In this document: positions 33,979 through 46,088 of the stretch, piece by piece
Position numbering within the stretch: the first letter of the stretch is position 1
How the letters are laid out: each line of letters begins with the position of its first letter
Assembly: GCA_023014335.1 (NCBI GenBank)
Contig: JAECYW010000035.1
Coordinates: 62,001 to 126,000 of the forward strand
Reading direction: 5' to 3'
Length of the DNA: 64,000 nt
Source of the DNA: Galerina marginata
Taxonomy: Eukaryota > Basidiomycota > Agaricomycetes > Agaricales > Galerinaceae
The notes under the pieces: model-generated
What the model saw: only the letters and a program-made list of their open reading frames with translations
What the model was told of the DNA's origin: nothing
The model's database searches: none
Translations under genes and position numbers: made by a program

Positions 33979-36900
33979 TCAAGCGGGGATACGAGACAGT
34001 CGTCTCGAGGTGGTAGCCTTTGGTGCAATAAGTTTCATCGCCTTGCGCATGAGCCCAACAGTCATATTGCCCTCATTAGAATCCTTCGCGCCCCGAGTGT
34101 TCGGCAAATTCGCGTACGTCATGACGCCCAGCTCATCTACCGACGCCGCCCTGCGTTGGTCATCACTCGAAACCGGAGGTGGCATCGGCCTCCGCGTGGT
34201 GTAAAATGAGCGGCCCTTATTCTGCGTAGTGGCGGCGGCTCCCAGACCGACTGGCTGGCTGGTGCTCCCAATAGGACCAATGTTATCCGACTGGTACCCT
34301 TTCCCGAGACGCTTGACACCTGAGGTGGCCATGAGGAAGCGATCATACACGCCCTCGATGCGGTGGCGACTGGGGGTATCGGGAATGACGGCATCGTAAC
34401 TTGCGCGTACACGTGGTGGATAAGGTTCGACGTGGCAGGGTGAAGAATTCAACTCGTCGAATGATGGTTCGCGGACATGCTCTATACTCTGACTGAAGTC
34501 TAGCAAGTTGTCTCGTGAAGTCAGGGGTGGGGCGATGAAGAGGTTGCGGTCAAGGACTTGGGACAGTCGGGGAGCAGGCTCTGGTGGTGGGGCTACAAAC
34601 AAATTAAAATTAGTTCTATCCTACTTGACAGGAGATTAGAAAGAAAACATACTTTTCAACAATTCGGCTTCCAGAAGCGAAATTGGCGCAATATGTCTCT
34701 GGAAAAGATTTCCATGGGACCTTGATTTTTCCTTCCTCTTCGAGGGCGAACCCTCAACATCAACATCAGGCTCAGCCTGTGCAGGAGAACCCGTCGACAC
34801 AGTCGCACGGCGCTGTCTCGACGGCGTGTGGATCTCAGGAATTACAAGCTGACTTGACCATTCAGCGGTGTCAGCAGGGAGCGGGGATGTCGGCTTAGCG
34901 GGCGTCACGGGCACAGGTGAAGCTGCAGGGTTGATGCTTCCTTTCGAGGCCTCATCAGGGCAAAGATAGCCAGAGTTCATGGACATCATGCTTTGGTCGA
35001 TCATAGGAGTGATATTGCCGTTCTCATCGGCCTGGAAAATTTGGCTAGCAGCTAGGACGCGACGTGGCAGTCTTGAGGTTCGATTCTGAGAGGCATTTCG
35101 CGAAAGGGGAAGCGGGAGAGCAGGCAGAGGCATATCTTTAGCTGTAGAGGAGGAGGCAAAATTTTGTTTGGCATCTTCGACGACCTCTATTTGAAGGGAA
35201 ATTTGTTTTAGAAATGGTTCGAAAGAAATCAGAAATCAAAAACATACTCTCGACATTGCGCATCCAAATCGTCATTCTGTCCATTCTCGAATCAGCAGCG
35301 ACCTGCTCGCTCTCAGCAGCGTTCTTGATAACAGGCAAAGGAGAAACTAGATACATTGCAAAGAAGGAAATGTCAGTAATGAGCAACAAACAGCAACAAG
35401 CTCCTTTTATAAGGCGAACAACACAAGGAAAAAAGGAAGTGCATGGAAAAGAACGAAAAGAAAAGAAAGAAAGAAATGACTCACTCTCAGCAAGAGACCC
35501 ATCGCTATCAACCATCACCGCCTCCCAAGCTTCTTTCCCGTCCTTCATTGACGCTTTAGGCTCGTGGTGCGGCCTCGTTACGTCAAATGAGAATCCGCGC
35601 GCAGACATCGACATTCCAGAAGCAACACCCTTCGTTGACGACTTGTAGAAGTGCATTGTTTTGTCTAGAAAAGTGCATCCCATCATTTGTCAGGTTTCAT
35701 TGAAATTGAATGGAAGTGGAATAATAGGTAAATCCAGAGGCGGGAGAAGTTGAGTAGGGGGAATGCAGTACGTACCAATTGAGGCTTTCATACTGTGCTT
35801 GAATATACTCTGCTTCGTCTCCTTGGACGCACGCGCGAACGTCGAAGGAGGGGAGTCAATACCGATGTTAAGCACTGTCCCAGAGTCATGTCAGAAAAAA
35901 AATTCTTCAAAATAGAAATGGCCGACCTTGCGAAGACAACGGCGACATAGGCTTGAACATAGGTAGCACAGGCGACACCGCCGACGAGCCAATGTTTTCC
36001 TTATCCCAATCCAAGTCCTTGCTAACTTTGTTGGTGGTGCTGTGGCGAGCGTTACCACTACCGTGGCCATGGCTATTGCTGACTTTGGCGAAGGCGCTGG
36101 TCCTAGGAGGCGGGATCTTTATCTGAAGAATCGACGCGTTCCTCCTCTCCTTCATGTTCTCCTCCAGCTCGCGTAGCTGTTCCTGCTGTTCCTCTGCGTC
36201 CTGCGAGTTCTTCTGGGAGCTCAGGTTCCTGCGGTTTAGATTCTCCTTGTCTTCTTTCTCCCTCTCCCTCCCCTCCGCCCGCTCCTTCCTCTCTCGCTCC
36301 CTCCTCTCCTTCTTCTCCCTCTTATAAATCTCATCGCGCTCCCTTTCCATCTCCTCCAGCCTCTCCATCTCCCTCAACCGCTCACGCTCCCTCTCCCACT
36401 CTTTGACTCGGTCTTTAACATTCGTCGACTCGCGACTCCTCTCGTTCATACTGTCGTCCATGCTCGTATTCGCACGCGCAGTACCATTGTCATCGTGCTT
36501 CAGCTCTCCAAGTACTTTCACAGCCTTCAACCCATGTGTGTTCCCCGATGGTTTCTTTGACAACATCGACACCGGCCTCGGAATATTCGCATCACGTCCA
36601 GCAAGAGCACCGAATGGTCTTCGTGCATGATTCGTGTTGGTACTCGAGTTTAAGGCATTAACGCTGGCGTTGCCCTGCTCCTTCTTAAAATTGTTAGCAT
36701 GGTTCTTCTTCTTATCGTTGTTCGCCACGTTCGCCAGCCGGTTGAAAGTCAGGATGTTCTCTTTCGCTGTTGCACTCGTAATAGGGGACGAATTCGGCGA
36801 GGCCTTGATGGGCGAGAGGTCGATAACAGGTTGTGCAGGGACACGTTTCCTCGGTTGTACAACTAGAAAGAGCAGAAGGAAAAACAAAGACGTTTAATGA

Positions 36901-38624
36901 GATTCAGCGAATCCTTGATTTTAAATTTTGACTCACGTTTCGACGCAACCTTGGGCTGTGACTTAGACTTCGTAAGAGAGGGACGTTTGCCCGCTCCAGG
37001 GTTATCGTTGAATATATCTGACTTGTCCAGGCCTGGGGGAGAAAGGAGGTCCTCGTTCGCTTTCCACGACGGCGGCGTCATGTTAAGCATCTTCTCGACG
37101 TCCTTCTCGAATACGATGGACGAGTTGTAACTCGATGCCCGTTCTATATTGATTCATATTAAGAAACAAACAGAAAGGGAATGGAGGAAAATCGAACGCA
37201 CTATGCGACGACAAGGAATCCTTGCGAGACGTCTGCCAATACGAGTCAGAAGTCGCTTGCTTCGCTGTGCACCGCAGATCCGCATTCGGGGCGATCATCC
37301 GCTGAAGGAGTTTCTCCATGCCCCTCGAAAAGCCCCAGGTGCCGACCCATTTGCCGCGTAGCTACACCAAATGTGTCAGAAAAGTTGTCGTCTTACGGAT
37401 AACAAGAAAATATTGGTTTGGGAATATGACTGACTGTACGCGCCCAGTATTTTTCAAGGTCTTCACTTGAATCAAATTGTTCGCCGTCTGAATGCTCGAA
37501 AGGCGTTCGGCCGACGAGGATCTCGAAGAATGTCACACCGAGAGACCAGATGTCTGATTTACGGGTATCGTGTGGTAGCCCGCGAGCGCGTTCAGGTGAG
37601 AGGTACTAAAGTTCAAAAAGCACGACAAAAATGAGTAGCCAACCGCAAATAGAAACAAGCAAGCCCACCTCCGGTGTCCCGTATGACAGGTTACTGTGGA
37701 ACGCGGTATCAGATTCCATATCATACTTCTCCGCGAACCCAAAGTCGACAAGAACGGGGATGTTCTTGTGTGATAGTAGAATATTAGCGGGTCTGACAAA
37801 GCTCAGATCAGTACCACGCCATCAATCAAAAAAAGCACATGAACGCACTTGATATCGTTGTGCACGACGCCACGCTTGTGCAGAAACTCGACGCCGGAGA
37901 GCAGAAAGCGGAACCATTCGCGCGCTTTGGATTCTTCGACTTCCACTGGAACAAGTGTTGGAAGATATGACCTAGAAGGTGGCAGAGAGAATGTTCTAAT
38001 TAGCACGGAGTGCAGTATATTTCTCGGTGGTTGTTAGGGTAAAAACGAGGCTGATGGCAATATATTGCCGAAGACGCGCTTCGTGAACCCACAACACCGA
38101 CCGAGAGAATGAGGAGAAAGAGAATGCGAACTCACATCGTGATGAGAGCGTAGGAGGGCGTGATGATGAAGGAATAGAATGGAATGATAGACGGATGGGG
38201 GTCTGACTTGAACTCTCTGACAATCTTCATTTCATTCCACCTGTGTACATTCCACGTTAATATCTTCCTTGCAGACATACAACATGGAATTGGGTTAGCT
38301 TACAGAGACCTGACACGAGCAGCAGTGGTGGGTGTCTTGGATCGGTGAACCAACTTAACAGCCAGCTTCTGTCCGAGAGGTTTCACGACACCATTCTTGG
38401 TCGTCACAGGCTTCGGTCTGCATAGCCAGACGCTGCCCCAATTTCCAAAGCCGATCTACAACGCCAAACCATCAGCGCCCACAGGCCTTTCCACAAAGCA
38501 CAAGGCAGGACCAACACACCTCGTCTACAAACTCCAGGTGATCACCCAAGACTTGGTCGGTGAGCGAGAAGATGTCGTTGGACTCAGTGGTGAGATTCTG
38601 GAGCTGGGCTGCTATGGTGTCCAT
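33979..38624 (-). CDS. Serine/threonine protein kinase with long coiled-coil C-terminal extension
   Basis: ATG at 38624 ([17 protein letters not shown]) and roughly fourteen exons to 33979. The kinase domain is N-terminal and complete: Gly loop [12 protein letters not shown], beta-3 Lys in [10 protein letters not shown], catalytic loop VVHNDIKPANIL, DFG in [12 protein letters not shown], activation segment end [13 protein letters not shown], and [20 protein letters not shown]. It ends near [16 protein letters not shown]. Downstream are basic Ser/Pro-rich regions ([20 protein letters not shown]), a highly charged Arg/Glu coiled coil encoded at about 36120-36430, and a C-terminal [12 protein letters not shown] element. 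All catalytic residues are present, so it should be active. I cannot assign a named orthologue. Exon boundaries in the C-terminal half are approximate; several introns interrupt 34.6-37.2 kb. Confidence 0.8.
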
Positions 38625-39630
38625 GGCGGCGACGGCAACAGCTCCAGAGCAAAAGTGGGTGGACTAGAAGTACAGGACGGGGTGGAGGAAAGGAGGACAA
38701 GCCCGCAACTTGATCTCTTGAACCGTGACACAACAGAGCATAACAACGCGTCCCGGTGAGAAAAAAAGTCGCGTCGCGCATGCGAAGATCATACATGCGT
38801 TCGACATGAGGCGTACCTCGGTTCTGGCAGCCATGCAAGCATAATTGTTCGTGGAATGTCGTTGGCTGTGGGATGTAAGTAAGAGACAAAAGTGTAGGTG
38901 AAATTCGAGAAATTTGCCTCCGCTGTGTCCATAATTGTACACAACATTTTGTTCACCGCTCAGCGGCTCGACAACGTGATCGCGTCCGAATTCGTCACTC
39001 ACGCTTCGGCATTTCTTGCAGCTGTATCAGTGGAATGGCATTGGGACTTCGAGAGATTTCATTCGTGACCGCCAGGATATGAAGAGTGCATTTATTAAAT
39101 TAATTTTATGCCGTCGCTGGGGTTTATGGAGGCTTTCGCAACCGCATGTCCAACGTAAATTCATGTGCTTTGTGCACAATCAGGCCTATGCCGTTGATTC
39201 GATGAAGGCAAACCTTCCAGGAGTCCTATGCTATATGTACCGGAAGTCAAGGAAAAAATGAAAATATTTTGGAAGCACGCAATCACTTATTATTGTATTG
39301 CCGTTTGTATCGAACTGCAGATGGCACAAGTTGTCAAATAGAAAGCCACTGGGAAGACCGATGCTGTTAAAATCCTGCATGCTGAGCGCTGACCGTATAC
39401 AAGGCATATTGACAGACTTCAAAGAAAAGAAAAGCAAGTGTCTGAATCTCGATAGCGACCAACAGGCTTTGGACTTTAAATTTGCAAAGTACAAAGAGGT
39501 CTTGCGTCATGAACGTGTGTATGGCGAGATGCCGGTTCCCCCCATGTTTCCCACGATTCCTCCCTAATATTTTTTGTTGACGACAAGATTGACAGCACGA
39601 CTTTCTCCACCAAACAACCCATACAAACCA
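38625..39630. other. Spacer; its right end is the displaced native 5' flank of the porin gene
   Basis: Contains the kinase promoter. Short open frames at 39016-39261 and 39298-39567 (plus) have no recognised family. The last ~60 bp (CTCCACCAAACAACCCATAC then AAACCA) look like a fungal C/A-rich 5' UTR and end in ACAAACCA, which recurs next to the porin ATG at 40347-40354; this is inferred to be the original porin leader, separated from its gene by the inserted element. Confidence 0.55.
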
Positions 39631-40346
39631 AGGGGCTACGCCCGGAAGATTCCGAAACACCAACCCACCTCTTTCTGTTCCCTCTGATGCAACCGGGGTC
39701 CTGCTCAGGGCTCCCTATATCAGGAAGGTACCGTACATTTTCGGTTTGCACAAGATGCGTGGTGAAATGGGCAATTCCTCTCGTTGACACACCACATTGA
39801 GCCCACTTCAGCCTTTCATATTTAAGCCTAATTATGAGCAGATTTCTTTCTCTATTCACAAGACAGACATGGAAAAAATTAAGCAAGCTGTTCGTGTCAG
39901 CCGCGAGTGTCGATCGCGATTCGCGATAAAATCATGTCTCCGAAAGTGATTTCATGTAGCAGCTTATAACTTGTAATTTGTGTTGAACTGTAAGCATACT
40001 AGGCAGTGAAGTGAAAGTTTCTTTTTTTAAATACCAGATTACATAGCAGCGGCGAAACTGAGTAAGGGATTAAAGCAATATTTATGACTTACTACCTTAC
40101 AACATGCCATAACTTCTCTTCCGTATTGCAAACCGTCAAGAGAAAAAGATATGTAAGAAATGAGTGCGGTAACTCATCACAGAAGGGCGGATGAGTACTT
40201 CACGGAATGCTCTGCAGTGTGTAGGCGCACCGTACCCAAACCGAAAACGTACGGTACCTTCCTGATATAGGGAGCCCTGAGCAGGACCCCGGTTGCATCA
40301 GAGGGAACAGAAGGGGTTGGTGTTTCGGAATCTTCCGGGCGTAGCC
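39631..40346. mobile_element. Non-autonomous inverted-repeat element (~716 bp, hAT-like) inserted at the porin start codon
   Basis: Arms 39634-39748 (115 bp) and 40237-40346 (110 bp) are inverted repeats with only one small indel and a few substitutions; both outer ends read GGCTACGCCCGGAAGATTCC inward. The left end has three more bases (AGG). The 8-bp sequence ACAAACCA flanks the pair directly at 39623-39630 and 40347-40354; an 8-bp duplication and AGGGGC-like terminus fit the hAT superfamily. The interior (~490 bp) is non-coding and AT-rich. The final A of the right duplication is the A of the porin ATG. Superfamily assignment is tentative because only termini and duplication length support it. 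Confidence 0.75.
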
Positions 40347-40353
40347 ACAAACC

Positions 40354-41417
40354 ATGTCTCTCCCTCAGCCAGTGCCCCCTTCCTGGAAGGTATGTTCCTC
40401 GTCTTCTCGTCTCCTATATCTCCACTTACTAACCCACGCGCCAGGATCTCGGAAAGTCGTCGAACGACCTGCTCGGCAAGGACTACCACTTCCACGGCGT
40501 CTCGCTCGAAGTCAAGACCCAGACGCCTTCCAACGTCGTCTTCAAGGTCCAGGGCACTCGCGACTCCAAGTCCGACGCCATCTCCGGCGACATCGAGGGC
40601 AAATGGACCGACAAGGTCCATGGCCTCACCCTCACCCAGACCTGGACCATGTCCAACGTCCTCCGCAACCAGGTTGAAGTCGACAACCTCATCGCCAAGG
40701 GCCTTAAGCTCGACCTCGCCACCTCGCTCACCGACAAGGGCAACAAGACCGCCGTTCTCAACACTGCGTACAAGCAGTCTGGTCTGCACACCCGCGGTGC
40801 TCTTGATGTCTTCAAGGTCCGGCTGACATGTCTTTTTCCTGGTTGAATCCTCGCTGACGGATTTACTTTGCAGGGGCCCACTTTCACCGCTGATGCTGTT
40901 CTCGGCCGCGACGGTTTCCTCGTCGGTGCCGAGGCCGCGTATAACGTCACTCAGGGCATCATCACCCGCTACGCTGCCGCCGTCGGGTACAACGCCCCTG
41001 AATACGCCGTCACCGTCCACGGCCTGAACAACTTCAAGACTTTCTCCGCCAGCTACTACCACCGCGTCAGCCGTGACGTCGAGGCCGGTGCCAAGGCCAT
41101 CTACGACACCAAGGCCACCCATGGTGGCGTTGCTTTCGAGGTCGGCACAAAGACCTACCTCGACTCATCGGCGTTCGTCAAGGCCAAGATCAACAACTCT
41201 GGTGTTATTGCTCTTGGTGCGTCTCTTGACCCCCAAATTTATTGAAATGAAATTGAAAATGGAAATTGACCAACATTTGTCTCCAGGTTACACACAGTCC
41301 CTTCGCCCTGGTGTCAAGGCCTCCTTCGGCCTCGCTCTCGACATAGTGAAGCTGAAAGACCTAATTCCCTCTGGTCCCGCCCACAAAGTCGGTGTCCAAT
41401 TCATCTTCGACTCATGA
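40354..41417 (+). CDS. POR1: Mitochondrial outer-membrane porin (VDAC)
   Basis: Exons 40354-40389, 40445-40816, 40874-41216 and 41287-41417 give 293 residues, the normal VDAC length. Landmarks: MSLPQPVPPSWKDLGKSSND, LLGKDYHFHGVSLEVKTQTP, a central antiparallel strand series (KWTDKVHGLTLTQTWTMSN), GALDVFKGPTFTADAVLGRD, GFLVGAEAAYNV, and the C-terminal KVGVQFIFDS strand. Known: a 19-strand beta-barrel that exchanges ATP, ADP and small anions between cytosol and intermembrane space. GC-rich, C-ending codons suggest high expression. The coding sequence is intact, but an inverted-repeat element lies immediately upstream of the start codon, so the core promoter and leader are now element-derived. 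Confidence 0.95.
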
Positions 41418-43169
41418 AGGGGTTTGAGTTGGAGGTTCAAGGTGGTTATGAGTTGATGCTTTTCGGTTTGTCAATGAAGAATTGTCGTTCATAGACTTCC
41501 AATTCCTCACTCACCCTCTATACAAAATTTATTTCTTTGGATCGCCATTGATGAAGCTTTTGTTTCTTCATTGTTGCCATTTACCGACCGTGACGGTTGG
41601 GTGCTTCAATTATTGCGAGCGAAGCCAGCAATCTTCCTCTTGGTGGAACGACGAACAAAACAAAGCCAAACCCAGTTGCAAGAATTGGACTCCTTTCTGC
41701 CTCATTGCGAACGTTATTTCTCAACCGCCATTGCTTCGATCGTTTCGAAACCTTGGCAACCAGTGGTCCTCCCTATATTTCACCAATAACCGCTCGCCAA
41801 TTTCGACCGACTTTCCTTTGTTTATGGTCACGTCGCCTCCGAAGATGTAGACATCTGGGAAACCACGAAACCCATCCCCAGATATGGTGAAATACGTCAA
41901 ACAACAGGTATGAAGAATGTACCCGATGCCGATAAAATGTTTGGACTTTCTATGAAAGGCATTTCAGGCTCCGTTATGAGGGTTTTGCCTGCACAGTCAG
42001 ACCTTCAACTTCACTTTGAAAATTTCGACGTGGCCTTCAAGATTTCAACTTCATTATCAGAATTTCGAATTCACTTTCAAGATTTCAACTTCACTTTCAA
42101 TGTTTCGACCTTACTTTCAAGATTTCAACTTCAACTTCACATTTTCAGCATTTCAGCATATGGTTTCAAGGTTTCGTATTTCACCTTGAACTTCTCTGAG
42201 CAAGCTGACCTATTATTAATAGTTCTGCCAGCTGGAACCTCTCCCAGGAGGCTTTAGTATGAGCGCCTATTTACTCGTACAGGCACCATGACATGCAACA
42301 TTGCAACGCTACTAAGCCAGTGGCTCTTGGCCTGTGTTGCTTCTGAGTCCCCGATATACAGGCTAACAGGCCACCAGGTAGCCTTCACATCATCGCTGCC
42401 GTTTTTGATCCTCATCTTCTTTCTTACAGGCGGATGGATTGGGAGTATGCACTAGCAGCAAAAACACGTCGAGCTGAGCTAAACATTTGTGAAGGATTTG
42501 GGGTATGGATTTCCCTTGCCCTCCTCGCCCTGCAGCGTTGACGGCGCTGACACAATTCCGCCTTGCAGCCCCACCACCATCCGACAGCCACAACGCAGCA
42601 TGCAGAATAAAATTGACGACGGAGGCAACAACAGGAAGTAATGGAGACTGCTGTCCACTGTCTTCTCACAATACGCGACCTCAGCACGTCCACCCCCCGC
42701 CCCACCATTTGGCCGAGACCACAGGCCGGACCCTCCCTTGTAGCCTTTTCTCCTTATTTTGCAGCCGCCGTGCTCCCGCCTCCCGCATCAATTTGATTGC
42801 TACGAGATGCTATACCACATATGAGAGGACAACGCAGGCGACATCTGGAACTAGTCGAGACTCCTGTCTATGGTTGCCTGGTGAACAACCTTGGTACGTC
42901 CGAGTCCTCTGCCCCCGTGGTTGCACCTCTAACACCATCCCAGGTCCCTGTTTGCCCCGAAGCCCTCCCTCCGCCCCGACTTCTAGCCTCTCCCAACTGA
43001 CAACTATGCCTAGTAGTAATCGCGCCTGCCATCCAAATCCGATTTGGACTATTTTTTATAATACAGCTTCACCCATTAATTTAGCAGGGAGCCTCCAATG
43101 ATATGATTTGTATTTCTGGATATTCGATATACACTGACAACCTAGCTTGGACAAGTGTGTTATGGCTAG
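41418..43169. other. Intergenic region with short T/C-rich tandem repeats
   Basis: No gene supported. At about 42000-42160 the sequence TTTCAACTTCACTTTCAAGA recurs with ~20-24-bp spacing in five or six degenerate copies (for example 42030, 42079, 42120). The open frame at 42505-43101 (plus) is Pro/Ser/Thr-rich with no recognisable domain and is not called. Confidence 0.55.
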
Positions 43170-43640
43170 CTACTGTCTCGATTGTCTGTTACTCTCAGTC
43201 AACTGGTTTGTTGTGGTTCTCAGGAGAGTAAGGCAGGGGAGGAGAACGTTGTAAGTGTTCCTGATTTTCTTGAGCCCGAAATCTGAGTTGAGGAGTTCTG
43301 CGTTGAGTCCTGATGCTGACAAGCGGAGTCCTTCGTCGTGATAAGCCTTAGTGGACTCTTGAACCATGATTTCCGCAGCTTTCTGTGTAATAACCAGGTT
43401 TAGTTGCTTTCTCACATCGCCAGAAGGAACATTAGCCATCCAGGCTGTCATGATGCATTCAGGGATATATGAAGAGTCAGGTTGATACCGAAGGCTCTGA
43501 GCAGCTTGACTAGACTTGTAAAAAGTTTCAATGAAAGTATTTGTAGAGCGCCAGCCACAGTTTTTGATAGCTTCCAAGGTTTTAGCAAGTTTTTCGTCTC
43601 GAAGCTTCTGCCTTGGAGCCATGGTGAAGGGGACGGACAA
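43170..43640 (-). CDS. Agaricomycete hypothetical protein, probably an N-terminal fragment
   Basis: A single 156-codon frame, start at 43640 or at the second Met (43622, MAPRQKLRDEK). It reads LEAIKNCGWRSTNTFIETFY, AWMANVPSGDVRKQLNLVIT and KIRNTYNVLLPCLTLLRTTT, a pattern resembling the N-terminus of large multicopy agaricomycete proteins of the DUF6589 type, which are often transposon-associated. Those are much longer, and no continuation is seen to the left of 43170, so this is likely truncated. Assignment is low confidence. Confidence 0.45.
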   Translation of the reverse strand: MSVPFTMAPRQKLRDEKLAKTLEAIKNCGWRSTNTFIETFYKSSQAAQSLRYQPDSSYIPECIMTAWMANVPSGDVRKQLNLVITQKAAEIMVQESTKAYHDEGLRLSASGLNAELLNSDFGLKKIRNTYNVLLPCLTLLRTTTNQLTESNRQSRQ

Positions 43641-44721
43641 TAGACGATCTTTAGAATGCCTGGACTAAAGTCCAGGTTTTAGTACTGTTCGAAAAGTTCC
43701 TTTAGGAAGGCGAGTGAAAATAATTGTTTTAGGAAGGTGAGCGAAAAAATTAGCACAGCCTCGAACACAGCCTTGTGTATTCGTGTAAGCGATATTACTA
43801 ACATTTGAGCGGTGATATTAAGAATATTTATTTTTCTTAGGTAATCTATTTTGTCGCATTAAAACCCGAATCTTCGTTGATGGGGAGTTCTGATGATAGT
43901 CGGAAAGGCGTCATAAATAAGATATCCCCAATACGGGGAGGGTATCAATTGGCGCCGTTCGTGGTGCAGATGGTAAAAGTGGCAGTTGGTGATACATGAA
44001 TGGTGACAGACGCCCGGTTCATCGAAGAAGATGAGATGGTCGTGAAGAGACCCTCGTTGTTGACTCTCGCTGAAAGGTACTGGTTTTGAACTTGAGAGAG
44101 TGCTGAATAAGATACGAGTCTTCTACTTACATAGGTTCAATGCTGGGGTGGTTATATTCATTCGAGATGTTGGGCTCTGGTCGTGCTGTGCAGGGCACAC
44201 CTGAATATATTTATCGGCTCTTTATGCTGCATATTCGGTGCAGTTTATATCTCCGAATCCCAAGGAATAACGCTCGATCGGAAAATGCCCGGGTAATAAG
44301 CGAGAGATCATGTTTGATTCGGTTTTGAGATATATGGTGGTTGTTTATTTCGGTGTCGGTTGCGCGGCTAAATTTCGCGAGGTGGATGCTTCGCTTTTGA
44401 CTCTCAGATGACCATATGCGGAGTTTTTTAGTTGAAGTTGTCGCATTTTTTCAAGAACTCAAGGTTTACATATTATCTTCCTTTTTGCGAAGGGCCAGAC
44501 TTAGCTGTCTTTTTATACGTAGATCCGATGACAATTCTTTCAACCTGACCTAATAATTAATATCTTGGGTAGAATTGGCATCAGTAACGATCTGAGATAT
44601 AAAGCGATCGTTGCTGAAGTCGTGTGTTTGAGGATCGAGGCAAGTTACAATGGAGCACAATCCATCACGTCGCACTAGTAAGGGGTACGCGGCGTCATCG
44701 ATTAATTCTAACATTGTACAT
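43641..44721. other. Intergenic region, nothing supported
   Basis: AT-rich spacer of about 1.1 kb. A short plus-strand frame at 44140-44328 has no family signature. Confidence 0.45.
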
Positions 44722-45648
44722 TCAGCACTGAAGTAAATTTTTACGTCGCGAAGCTGTACTTTTCTTGCGCGATCGTTTTCCCTCTCGAGAACCGATAGAT
44801 TTTCGCCTCCTCCCGGGGTTCCCAATTCTATCTTCTTCAATGGAAGATTGCATGGAACCTGGATCAGAGGCGTTTTTGGCGTTGCCTTCTCTCGAGTCTT
44901 CCCATCCGTTTATTATGGATTGACTGCCATCTGAATTTAAGGCCTGTAAGCTGACATCAATAATTCGGAGAGATTTGTCTTACCTGGGGAGACGGAAGAA
45001 GAATCGGTGGAGGCAGTATTGTCGGTAATGACGTGATTATTGAAGTCGATGGTCGAGCTTTGCGCTTGATCTGTAGCTAATTCCTCTGGCGCTGGAGACC
45101 TTTCAATAATATCTGGGAAAAGGGAAAACTTTCAAAAACAATATGTGATTTTAATCTGTGAATTTACGCACTCGGTTTCGGAGCATAACGAGTGCACATA
45201 ATATATGCATTCTCTCTCAGAAGTGTATCGATGTTCACTGTGCATGGATGTTAGGATACTTATTCTGCGTCAGATAAAGTCGTGACTTGCCGTGGAACCT
45301 GCATCGAGCCTTTTTCCCGTGATGACCGCATATGAAGTGGACAGTCTTACGACCATCACCGTATAAGTTCTGTGCGGTTAAAATGTTTGAAGCTTGGCCA
45401 TGGAAACACTTCGGCATTGGAAAATCGTGACTTTGTACGTGCATCGGCAACTGCTCCGGAGGTAAAATATATCCGCTATGATCCAAAGGACTGTAAAGCA
45501 AGTTGATTTCAGTCGACGTTGGCCCGCATAGAGTAAGAGGTGTTTTACTATAGAATTTCCACCAGCCTTGGAGGGAAAGGGTAGACTTCGAAGCTAGTGA
45601 GATTTGCGGCCTTGGCTTGTTGAAGAACAAATTGTTCCTCCATCGACA
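44722..45648 (-). CDS. GRF-like zinc-finger protein with basic C-terminal tail
   Basis: Start not resolved (an ATG is at 45648, but the finger-bearing frame needs an intron or another start). The finger exon (about 45600-45255) contains MPKCFHGQASNILTAQNLYG then DGRKTVHFICGHHGKKARCR, matching the GRF finger layout P-x-C-x-C/H-G...GR-x-F...C...C-x-F with His in place of the second Cys. A later exon (about 45111-44988) encodes a Ser/Thr-rich acidic linker (ERSPAPEELATDQAQSSTID), and the last exon ends in NPGRRRKSIGSREGKRSRKK followed by a stop at 44722, a likely nuclear localisation signal. Known: GRF fingers bind single-stranded DNA or RNA in repair proteins. The joining of the exons is incomplete. 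Confidence 0.5.
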
Positions 45649-46088
45649 TGGTTAGATCGTTTCGTTGACATGACCGAATTCTACGATAGTATTTTATAGG
45701 TCAATGATATCTATGAGGTACCTCCGTGCGTTCCACTCGGGTAATCACTGACATTTGGTTTGGATATCACGACACCAATTAGCACAAGTGAGTTGCAGGA
45801 TTTTGCGTCGTTCTACATGCTTGACATACACAAATAAACGAAACGCAGCCGTCCTAACGTTCCAAAATGAGAGCAGACAGATCCAGATCGAGCTAACTCC
45901 TTTAGGAGAGATCCCGTACCGATGTGGTTCTAGAGAGGAAAACAATTGCATACATTATTAGTCATTGCCAAATATAGCAGATCGAAATCAGTGGGGTGGT
46001 GAAAAGGGCAGGAGACCTCTTTCTTCGTATTGGTCGGCGTGTTATAAGAAAAGTAAACCGCTCAGAAATAAGTAGAAAATATAGACCT

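Noticed and set aside
39634..40346. Inverted copies first read as an inverted duplication of the porin promoter
   Set aside because: The flanking direct ACAAACCA repeats and the leader-like sequence to the left fit an inserted inverted-repeat element better than a promoter duplication.
40298..41122. 274-codon minus-strand open frame
   Set aside because: Antisense shadow of the porin coding sequence, caused by its C-ending codon bias; it also ignores the porin introns.
42505..43101. 198-codon Pro/Ser/Thr-rich open frame
   Set aside because: No recognisable domain, and a comparable antisense frame exists; composition is low-complexity.
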